Shown: positions 1 through 5,363 of the stretch, piece after piece
Numbering within the stretch: position 1 is the stretch's first letter
Layout: each line of letters begins with the position of its first letter
Origin: Chlamydiota bacterium
GTDB taxonomy: Bacteria; Chlamydiota; Chlamydiia; Chlamydiales; Rhabdochlamydiaceae
Reading direction: 5' to 3'
Length of the DNA stretch: 5,363 bases
Assembly: GCA_027348355.1 (NCBI GenBank)
Contig: DAIEPN010000054.1
Span: 1-5,363, forward strand
Notes under the pieces: generated by a model
The model's database searches: none
Seen by the model: the letters and a program-made list of their open reading frames with translations, nothing else
Told to the model about the DNA's origin: nothing
Made by a program: the position numbers and the translations under genes

Positions 1-875
1 CCCCTCTCATCATCCCAGAGCTCGCCATTCACTTGAATAGGGAAGTCAATGAAAAAGGTCTCATCATTAATAAACAAGAACACCTTTGTGCACTCGCAAC
101 ACTCATCGATGACCCAGAAAAGCAGAAAAATTATTTAGAAACCTTGCTGCGCAAGCATGTATTCTTTACGAAATTGGTCGCTTTTGATTTGTTTCTAATC
201 CCTTTAGAATCTCCTCGAAGGATTGGAATGCAAGGAGAAATGATCGCATCATATCGTCTAGATAACCTGTCTAGCGCACATGCTTGCGCAAAAGCTTTGC
301 TTGCAGCCGGAGAAACATCTGATGAACAAACCGTTCAAATGGCAATTTTTTGTGACCATGAAGAAATCGGCTCTTCTACAAGACACTCCCCTCCGAGCTT
401 TCTCTCCGATGTGCTAAAAAGGATCTTCCTCTGTACGGAAAGTACTGAGCAGGAGTACATACAAAGTAAGAAACATTCTTTCTGCGTATCTGTAGATGTA
501 GCCCACGCTTTTCATCCCTCTTATTCAGAAAAATATGATCTAAATCACTCTCCCTTACTTGGACAGGGAATTGTGCTCAAAACAAATGCAAATCAGCGCT
601 ATGCAAATGATGCCCTCTCCCTCTCTCAGATTATGTGCTTATGCCAAAAAAACTCACTCCCTTTTCAATCCTATGTAAACCGTTCCGATATTTCAGGTGG
701 AAGCACACTCGGGCCACTCATTGCTGAAAATATTGGGATACGCACTTTAGATATAGGGGTGCCTCTCCTCTCTATGCACTCCTCAAGAGAAGTAATAGCC
801 TGCCAAGACCATTTTACTATGTGCTCGCTACTTCAGCGTGTCTTAGAAGGAACTGATTCTCATGTCTTCAACTAA
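1..875 (+). CDS. apeB: M18 family aspartyl aminopeptidase, 5'-truncated by the window edge
   Basis: This is a cytoplasmic metallo-aminopeptidase that removes N-terminal acidic residues from peptides. The reading frame is open from nt 3 with no start codon, and the residues before the TTG at 33 (PLIIPELAIH) already look like M18 sequence. The TTG is therefore not the start, and the gene begins upstream. Visible family landmarks are LDN with the metal-bridging Asp (nt 261-263), the HEEIGSS motif with the catalytic Glu and metal Glu (360-365), SVDVAHAFHP with a metal Asp (495-497), SGGSTLGP (693-716) and MHSSRE with a metal His (777-779). These match Asp264, Glu301, Glu302, Asp346 and His440 of human DNPEP as I recall them. 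About 290 residues are visible against a usual length of about 430, so the first metal His lies off-window. The 3' end overlaps the next gene by 14 nt, suggesting an operon. The family call is firm; the symbol follows bacterial M18 usage. Confidence 0.93.
   Translation, partial: PLIIPELAIHLNREVNEKGLIINKQEHLCALATLIDDPEKQKNYLETLLRKHVFFTKLVAFDLFLIPLESPRRIGMQGEMIASYRLDNLSSAHACAKALLAAGETSDEQTVQMAIFCDHEEIGSSTRHSPPSFLSDVLKRIFLCTESTEQEYIQSKKHSFCVSVDVAHAFHPSYSEKYDLNHSPLLGQGIVLKTNANQRYANDALSLSQIMCLCQKNSLPFQSYVNRSDISGGSTLGPLIAENIGIRTLDIGVPLLSMHSSREVIACQDHFTMCSLLQRVLEGTDSHVFN
845..852 (+). promoter_or_regulatory. Ribosome binding site for the VIT-like gene
   Basis: AGAAGGAA lies 9 nt before the ATG at 862, inside the last codons of the aminopeptidase gene. 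It supports this start and suggests that the downstream gene is translated from the same message. Confidence 0.6.
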
Positions 876-1611
876 CCCTCATTTTGAGAACAAAACTGTT
901 TACGAACATGTGAAAGAAGCCCGTAATAAAGGACTTTATGCGAGCATGGAAACCCATGGAGTAGAAATGCCTGGGCGCTACGCTGCAGGACTTGACAGTG
1001 CAAAAGATACAGCAATAACGTTGCAGCTTCTTTTTGTTGTCATGTCAGCCTTGTCCTTATCCTTAGGTCAAATTTTTCTAGGGACATTCCTATTTTCGAT
1101 TGGTTGGCTTATTTGGAAGACCGGAAGAAGTGCTCTTCTTGGTTGGTCAAGGCTCGAGAGATTGCATCGATTGATCGAGGAAGAAAGATGGGAAATTGAG
1201 CATCATAGAGCGCAAGAAAGAGAGGAGCTCACCGTTCTTTATCAAATGAAAGGATTTAAAGGAAAACTTCTAGAAGAGGTCATCGATGTACTGATGGCGG
1301 ATGATAATAGACTTCTTCAAGTTATGCTTGAAGAAGAGCTAGGATTACAACTAGAGGTCTATGAACATCCTCTCAAACAATCCTTAGGAGCTGCAATTGG
1401 TGTACTTGTAAGCTCTGGAATATTTTTTCTAGCTCTTTGCATCCCTGTTTTTTATGCAACCTATCTAGCCTCTTTTATCATTATTGCATCTTGCTGCTAT
1501 TTTGAAGCTAAAAAACAAAAAAACGAAGTCCCTTCTGCTATTATTTGGACTATAGCGATCAGCGCCCTAGCACTTTCGATTGCCTACCTTATTTCAAAAG
1601 TGCACCTATGA
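862..1611 (+). CDS. Divergent VIT1/CCC1-like (iron/manganese transporter family) membrane protein; CT728-like
   Basis: This 249-aa inner-membrane protein has five hydrophobic segments (about residues 50-69, 70-92, 174-196, 198-214 and 224-245). A long charged cytosolic stretch (about 93-170) separates the first two from the last three, which is the VIT1/CCC1 layout. The charged stretch has an acidic helix (106-123), an EREEL..LY...G segment (119-131) and MLEEELGL (155-162), all typical of VIT metal-binding domains. E108, E111, E119, E122, M155 and E159 have the same spacing as the six metal ligands I recall for Eucalyptus VIT1. D49 would match the transmembrane Asp43. Against a standard transporter, residues 71-98 contain no Met, Asp or Glu, where VIT proteins carry the SMxxGE motif. 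Family membership is an inference from these patterns; iron or manganese as substrate is a guess. From memory, C. trachomatis CT728 has the same size and position, next to CT727. The start has a good Shine-Dalgarno, and the stop overlaps the ATPase start. Confidence 0.75.
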   Translation: MSSTNPHFENKTVYEHVKEARNKGLYASMETHGVEMPGRYAAGLDSAKDTAITLQLLFVVMSALSLSLGQIFLGTFLFSIGWLIWKTGRSALLGWSRLERLHRLIEEERWEIEHHRAQEREELTVLYQMKGFKGKLLEEVIDVLMADDNRLLQVMLEEELGLQLEVYEHPLKQSLGAAIGVLVSSGIFFLALCIPVFYATYLASFIIIASCCYFEAKKQKNEVPSAIIWTIAISALALSIAYLISKVHL

Positions 1612-3590
1612 GCTCATCTTATTTCCCTTATATTTTTGATGAGTTTTTCGCTTCAGGCAAAGAAGAAGCGATCAGCCCATTTTTGACAAAAGAATCAAAA
1701 AATTGGGGGAAAAACCTCTCGCTAAAAGCAGCTATCATCTCGGCTTTCTTTTTATTATTTTCTTTTCTCTCTACTTTTTTGCTCCCTCCTCTTTCTCCTA
1801 TTTTTTTAATTTTAGTCTATTTCTTATCAGGTACACCAGCTCTCATTGCCACCTTAGAAGATTTGAGAAATTTGGAAATCAATATTGATGTTCTCATGAC
1901 ACTTGCTGCCCTTTTATCCGTACTGATTGGAAGTAGTCACGAAGGAGCTCTTCTTCTTGTGCTTTTTGAAATCTCCGGTGCACTAGAAAAAACTGTGACT
2001 GTAAAAACAAAAAGTGCGCTACAAACTCTCCATAAGTTATCTCCTAAAACCGCTTTTATCGTGGACGAAGAGGGTAAAGTTTTTGAAAAATCAGTTAAAG
2101 ATATTCCGATCGGCACTCGTATTCTTGTCAAAGCTGGAGAAGTGGTTCCCCTTGATGGAAAAATCATCGAAGGATCTACGTATGTGAATCTCGTTCACCT
2201 TACAGGAGAAAGCACTCCTATTCCTAAAAAAATCGGAGATGAAATTCAAGCAGGTGCAAATAATATTGATGGAAGCCTGCTCATTAAAGTAGAAAGGTCT
2301 AATAAGGATTCTACATTAAGCCGTATCATCGAACTGATTACACAGGCGAATGATTCAAAGCCGAAACTACAAAGATGGCTAGATAGATTTGGAAAAACGT
2401 ACGCCTCGACAATCATCTTCCTCACTTTTTGTTTTGCGATTTCTCTTCCCTTTATTTTTTCGATCCCTTTTTTAGGAACGGAAGGAGGGATTTATAGAGC
2501 TCTCACATTTTTAGTTGCAGCTTCACCTTGCGCCCTTATTTTAGCGACCCCGACAGCCTATTTAAGTGCAATCAGCAGCTGTGCTAAAAAGGGTCTGATC
2601 ATCAAAGGCGGAATCATCCTAGATGCAGTAAACTCTTGTAAAACCATAGCTTTTGATAAAACAGGAACTCTTACAACAGGAAAATTACAAGTAGAAGAGT
2701 TTCAAACTTTTTACTTGAGTAAGCCTATATGTAATGAAAAAATCGCAATCAGCATAGCAGCAGGCCTTGAAAGAAATGCCCATCATCCGATTGCTGATGC
2801 AATCAATTTATATGCATCTTTACAAAACATCGCTCCATATCCGCTCAAAAACTTCAAAGCTATCCCTGGATCTGGACTTGAGGGCCTTATCGAACTTGAA
2901 GGTGAGGAATTCCAAGTATACATAGGACAGCCCACCTACGTCTTTTCTAAGCTTACAGAAGATAGCTGGAAAAAAAACAAATTGAAGATCGAGCAAATAG
3001 AAAAAATTCACTGTCTTCTTCTTATAAAAAACACACTCTTTGTCTTCAGCTTTTCAGATGAGATTCGAAAAGAAGCTCCCGAAACTCTCAAAGACCTAAA
3101 GGACAAATGCAAATTAAGTCTTGTTATGCTTACAGGGGATCATTCACAAAACGCAAAGAAAGTAGCAGAAGAGCTGCAACTGGACAACTATTTCTTCAAT
3201 CTACAGCCTCAAGACAAACTAGAAAAAATTGCGGAAATAAGTTCAATTCATGGTTTAGCTATGGTTGGAGATGGCATGAACGATGCTCCAGCACTTGCAA
3301 GGGCAACTGTTGGAATCTCCATGGGAAAGATCGGAAGCGCTACAGCCATAGAAGCCTCCGATATTGTTGTCTTGCAAGATGACCTCTCTTTACTTCCTTG
3401 GATCTTTAAAAAAGCAAAAATGACATCCCGTATCGTAAAAGAAAATCTTTTTTTAGCACTTGGGGTCATCTGTTTAGCTACAACACCTGCTGTACTTGGA
3501 TTTGTCCCTTTATGGCTTGCTGTGGTTCTTCACGAAGGAGGAACGGTTCTTGTAGGATTAAATAGTTTAAGACTACTCAAACAAAAATAA
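1608..3590 (+). CDS. zntA: P1B-type heavy-metal transporting ATPase, P1B-4-like (CT727/'ZntA' homologue)
   Basis: This inner-membrane pump uses ATP to export transition-metal ions. All core motifs are present (660-aa numbering): LTGES in the actuator domain (TGES 199-202), SPC in the membrane (306-308), phosphorylation site DKTGT (Asp350), HP of the nucleotide-binding domain (393-394), GSG (421-423), TGD (509-511), GDGMND (554-559) and HEGGT in the last membrane segment (642-646). SPC plus HEGGT mark the P1B-4 subgroup (Co2+, Zn2+ or Fe2+ exporters), whereas true ZntA (P1B-2) has CPC; the symbol is only the name used in chlamydial genomes. The N-terminus has no CxxC metal-binding domain. Four hydrophobic stretches (about 39-59, 64-83, 95-109 and 113-126) precede the actuator. 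I chose the ATG at 1608, which forms an ATGA overlap with the preceding stop. An in-frame TTG at 1545 would add 21 residues lying within the upstream gene. The resulting length agrees with about 659 aa recalled for CT727. No clear Shine-Dalgarno is seen, so translational coupling is likely. Confidence 0.93.
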   Translation: MSSSYFPYIFDEFFASGKEEAISPFLTKESKNWGKNLSLKAAIISAFFLLFSFLSTFLLPPLSPIFLILVYFLSGTPALIATLEDLRNLEINIDVLMTLAALLSVLIGSSHEGALLLVLFEISGALEKTVTVKTKSALQTLHKLSPKTAFIVDEEGKVFEKSVKDIPIGTRILVKAGEVVPLDGKIIEGSTYVNLVHLTGESTPIPKKIGDEIQAGANNIDGSLLIKVERSNKDSTLSRIIELITQANDSKPKLQRWLDRFGKTYASTIIFLTFCFAISLPFIFSIPFLGTEGGIYRALTFLVAASPCALILATPTAYLSAISSCAKKGLIIKGGIILDAVNSCKTIAFDKTGTLTTGKLQVEEFQTFYLSKPICNEKIAISIAAGLERNAHHPIADAINLYASLQNIAPYPLKNFKAIPGSGLEGLIELEGEEFQVYIGQPTYVFSKLTEDSWKKNKLKIEQIEKIHCLLLIKNTLFVFSFSDEIRKEAPETLKDLKDKCKLSLVMLTGDHSQNAKKVAEELQLDNYFFNLQPQDKLEKIAEISSIHGLAMVGDGMNDAPALARATVGISMGKIGSATAIEASDIVVLQDDLSLLPWIFKKAKMTSRIVKENLFLALGVICLATTPAVLGFVPLWLAVVLHEGGTVLVGLNSLRLLKQK

Positions 3591-3615
3591 TCTCCCCTCA
3601 AACTGCTCTATATTC

Positions 3616-3637
3616 TTTTATCCTCTCTTGGATAAAA
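3616..3637. repeat. Perfect 8-bp inverted repeat (possible weak terminator or operator)
   Basis: TTTTATCC (3616-3623) and GGATAAAA (3630-3637) are exact reverse complements around a 6-nt loop (TCTCTT), starting 26 nt after the ATPase stop codon. The stem has only two G-C pairs and no clean T-run follows on the + strand, so it is a poor intrinsic terminator in that direction. It could instead be a protein-binding site upstream of the efflux gene. The symmetry is seen directly; the function is open. Confidence 0.45.
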
Positions 3638-3701
3638 AATCTTTATAGAATTTTTCAAGTGAAAGCGATATACAAATTCCTATCTAAATAAACTCTCTCA
3701 A

Positions 3702-3707
3702 AAGGGA
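3702..3707 (+). promoter_or_regulatory. Ribosome binding site deciding the GTG start of the efflux lipoprotein
   Basis: AAGGGA sits 7 nt before the GTG at 3715. The spacing is good, and the GTG begins a correct lipoprotein signal peptide, so this non-ATG start is well supported. Confidence 0.7.
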
Positions 3708-3714
3708 TCTTTCT

Positions 3715-5313
3715 GTGAAAGTTCATAAAATCATTCCCTGTTTCACGTTGCTACTCGCTCTGCAAGGATGCTCTCCAAAACCTCCTGAAGTAGCCTTTGA
3801 CCCTCCTCTTCCTGATCAGTTTCAAGAAAATAATCAATTCATCACAACTTCTCAAAGCCAAGTAGATCTCTCTTTTTGGTGGAAACAATTCAACGACCCT
3901 CTTTTAGATGACCTTATTGATGAAGCATTAAAACTTAACTTCGACGCACAACTTGCATACGAAAAAATTAATGAGGTGCGGTGCGCTTATCGGATCTCAA
4001 AATGGCAATTCGCTCCCAAGGGAGGAATGACAGGATTTGCACAGAGGATCAGACGTAGTAATGATCTCTTGCAAATTGAAAATCCATTGAAGACATCAAA
4101 CGTAATAATTCCTACAACCGATATTCCTCTTAAAGACATCCCGTTTAATGAAATCCCTTTCGATGTGGATGATTTTATACCAAAATATCAAAACTTCCTC
4201 TTTTTAGGTTTTGACGCCTCTTGGGAAATTGATTTTTTTGGAAGGCTTGCAAGTGGAAAAAAAGCAGCTTGGCAAACTTGGAAAGCTACTATAGAAAATG
4301 CTAGAGATATTCAAGTGATCGTCATTGCAGAAGTGGCAAGGCAATATGTAGAAATTTTAGCTTTGAAAGAGAGGATACAAATTGTAAAAAATTTCATTAC
4401 TTCACAAAAGGAGATCTTAGGACTCGCAGAAGACCTTTTAAATGCAGGTCTTGCAAGCGATACTGAAAAAACTCAAGCTAAGGCCTTGCTCGATTCTGCA
4501 CAAGCATCTCTCCCTCCTTTGGAAAATGAACTTAAGCAATCTATTTACCAGCTCGCATTTCTACTCGGAAGAATGCCTCAAGATCTTTTTGACCGGTTAG
4601 CAGAGAAAAAAGAGCTTTTTTCTGCGCATGACAAAGTCCCTGTTGGCATCCCCTCCGACCTACTACGTCGTAGAGCCGACGTGCGTAGAGCGGAAAGAGA
4701 GCTACAAGCTGCTCATACAAAAATTTGGATCGCTAAAACTGATATTTTCCCAAGATTTTTTCTGACTGGGGCCATTGGTAGATTAGCTGATTCTGGACAT
4801 GGTCTTTTGAAAGATAAGAATACTCTTTGGGCTTTCGGTCCTTATTTTAGTTGGCCTATTCTGGATATGGGCAAGATTCTTGCTAATGTGGATGCAAAAA
4901 CCTCTCAACAAAAACAAGCCCTTATCTTCTATGAAAGAACAGTAATCAGCTCCCTAAAAGATGTGGAGACATCTTTGATTGGATACGGAGAAGAAAATGA
5001 AAGATATAAACATCTAAGTGATCAAATTAATTCGGAAAAGAAATTACTCAAACTCTCTTTAGACCTGTTTCAGAGTGGCCTTACAAACTTTACCGATGTA
5101 CTACAACAAGAAGCAACACTTCTAACTAATGAAGATAACCTCGTTCAAAGTAAAGAGCAGGTCGTTCTCAATCTTATCGCTCTCTATAAAGCTTTAGGTG
5201 GAGGATGGGAAGTAAATACAAAAGCAATTGGAGCCGCAACAATTGAAAGAGCTCAAATTGTAGAAGATAAAGTAGAGTCCGATGATACAATTTACTACTA
5301 TGAAGAAGAGTAG
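3715..5313 (+). CDS. NodT/TolC-family outer-membrane efflux lipoprotein
   Basis: This is the outer-membrane channel of a three-part efflux system, forming a trimeric barrel-plus-periplasmic tunnel that works with an adaptor and an inner-membrane pump. The N-terminus is a lipoprotein signal peptide with lipobox LQGC, so Cys19 would be acylated. Family landmarks follow in order: FWWKQFNDPLLDDLIDEAL in the first helix region, strand motif GFDASWEIDFFGR (165-177), long periplasmic helices with LLNAGLASDTEKTQAKA before the midpoint, the hallmark IPSDLLRRRADVRRAE (312-327), IFPRFFLTGAIG, the second-repeat barrel strands, and FQSGLTNFTDVLQQE near the end. At 532 aa it is longer than the usual 450-490. 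The extra length lies mainly in the loop before strand 2 (about 115-160), with three pentapeptide repeats, and in an acidic tail rich in Tyr and Glu (515-532). It has its own Shine-Dalgarno and GTG start 124 nt after the ATPase gene. No adaptor or pump gene is in view, so the substrate is unknown. Confidence 0.93.
   Translation: MKVHKIIPCFTLLLALQGCSPKPPEVAFDPPLPDQFQENNQFITTSQSQVDLSFWWKQFNDPLLDDLIDEALKLNFDAQLAYEKINEVRCAYRISKWQFAPKGGMTGFAQRIRRSNDLLQIENPLKTSNVIIPTTDIPLKDIPFNEIPFDVDDFIPKYQNFLFLGFDASWEIDFFGRLASGKKAAWQTWKATIENARDIQVIVIAEVARQYVEILALKERIQIVKNFITSQKEILGLAEDLLNAGLASDTEKTQAKALLDSAQASLPPLENELKQSIYQLAFLLGRMPQDLFDRLAEKKELFSAHDKVPVGIPSDLLRRRADVRRAERELQAAHTKIWIAKTDIFPRFFLTGAIGRLADSGHGLLKDKNTLWAFGPYFSWPILDMGKILANVDAKTSQQKQALIFYERTVISSLKDVETSLIGYGEENERYKHLSDQINSEKKLLKLSLDLFQSGLTNFTDVLQQEATLLTNEDNLVQSKEQVVLNLIALYKALGGGWEVNTKAIGAATIERAQIVEDKVESDDTIYYYEEE
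4120..4164 (+). repeat. Three tandem 15-nt units encoding [DE]IP[LF]x pentapeptides
   Basis: Residues 136-150 of the efflux lipoprotein read DIPLK, DIPFN, EIPFD, a period of 5 residues or 15 nt. The three DNA units differ at several positions, so this is a diverged repeat rather than a fresh duplication. By alignment of the flanking strands it falls in the first extracellular loop of the barrel. Confidence 0.6.
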
Positions 5314-5329
5314 ATCTTTTAGCTTTAAA

Positions 5330-5360
5330 ACAATGGCATATAGTTTTTTATATACCTTGT
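5330..5360. repeat. Imperfect hairpin downstream of the efflux gene (possible terminator)
   Basis: ACAA (5330-5333) pairs with TTGT (5357-5360), GG (5335-5336) with CC (5355-5356) and ATATA (5338-5342) with TATAT (5349-5353). This gives 11 base pairs with one unpaired T (5334), one C-A mismatch and a T-rich 6-nt loop. It begins 17 nt after the stop codon. The stem is mostly A-T, and the window ends before any T-run could be seen, so a terminator role is only plausible. Confidence 0.35.
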
Positions 5361-5363
5361 AGT

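Larger units (their letters stand above)
3591..3714. other. Intergenic region between the ATPase gene and the efflux lipoprotein gene
   Basis: This is the only sizeable gap in the window and is very A+T-rich. It holds a perfect inverted repeat near its start and the Shine-Dalgarno of the next gene at its end. A weak promoter can be drawn (GTGAAA at 3659-3664, 16-nt spacer, TATCTA at 3681-3686), but it matches the consensus poorly (4/6 and 3/6). TATAGA (3644-3649) and TATACA (3669-3674) are alternative -10-like words without a convincing -35. A promoter for the lipoprotein gene probably lies here, but I cannot place it. Confidence 0.4.

Noticed and set aside
33..35. TTG as the start codon of the aminopeptidase
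   Set aside because: The frame stays open to the window start, and the residues before it continue the M18 sequence pattern, so the gene is truncated by the window rather than short.
1703..1888. Small hydrophobic open frame overlapping the start of the ATPase gene
   Set aside because: It is a shadow of the T-rich codons for the first membrane segments of the ATPase; Phe/Ser-rich sequence is expected there.
2970..2978. A-run with the in-phase slippery heptamer A AAA AAC in the ATPase gene (possible -1 frameshift, as known for E. coli copA)
   Set aside because: The -1 frame ends after about 28 codons and would give a pump fragment lacking the GDGMND region. No stimulatory structure is evident, and A-runs are common in A+T-rich Lys/Asn codons.
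3107..3382. Open frame on the + strand inside the ATPase gene, and - strand open frames at 1937-2167, 2820-3011 and 3248-3469
   Set aside because: They lie within a gene with complete motifs in another frame. Their translations show no recognisable domain and they have no supporting context.
4662..4680. Short palindrome CTACG-T-CGTAG within the efflux gene
   Set aside because: It falls in the conserved LLRRRADVR motif, where Leu-Arg-Arg codon choice can create it by chance.
5317..5330. TTTTA-GCTT-TAAAA mini-dyad after the efflux stop codon
   Set aside because: It has five A-T pairs only, too weak to form a meaningful stem, and overlaps the better hairpin that follows.

Overview
The window is an A+T-rich bacterial chromosome segment with four protein genes, all on the + strand. 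My best guess for the source is a member of the Chlamydiae, more likely an environmental lineage (Parachlamydia/Waddlia/Simkania type) than Chlamydia itself. The main reason is the gene pair in the middle: a membrane protein of about 249 aa overlapping a P-type ATPase of 660 aa. From memory, this matches the neighbours CT728 (hypothetical) and CT727 ('ZntA') of Chlamydia trachomatis in order and size. This is recognition from memory, not a search result.

Layout. Positions 1-875 hold the 3' two thirds of an M18 aspartyl aminopeptidase gene; its true start lies upstream of the window. It overlaps by 14 nt a five-helix membrane protein (862-1611) that looks like a divergent VIT1/CCC1-type iron/manganese transporter. 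That gene overlaps by an ATGA junction a P1B-type metal ATPase (1608-3590). The ATPase carries the SPC and HEGGT signatures of the P1B-4 subgroup. A 124-nt gap (3591-3714) contains a perfect 8-bp inverted repeat. It is followed by a NodT/TolC-type outer-membrane efflux lipoprotein (GTG start, 3715-5313). The last 50 nt hold an imperfect hairpin at the window edge.

How they may work together. The first three genes are almost certainly one transcription and translation unit. Two of them are metal-handling membrane proteins, so the likely theme is transition-metal (Fe2+/Mn2+/Co2+/Zn2+) homeostasis; the peptidase is itself a metalloenzyme. The efflux lipoprotein has its own Shine-Dalgarno sequence and probably its own transcript. 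Its pump and adaptor partners are not in the window.

The most notable point is the VIT-like protein. Its cytosolic domain keeps the spacing of metal-binding residues that I recall for plant VIT1, but its second transmembrane segment lacks the usual Met and Glu of the metal path. I see no RNA genes, insertion sequences, CRISPR arrays or phage genes.
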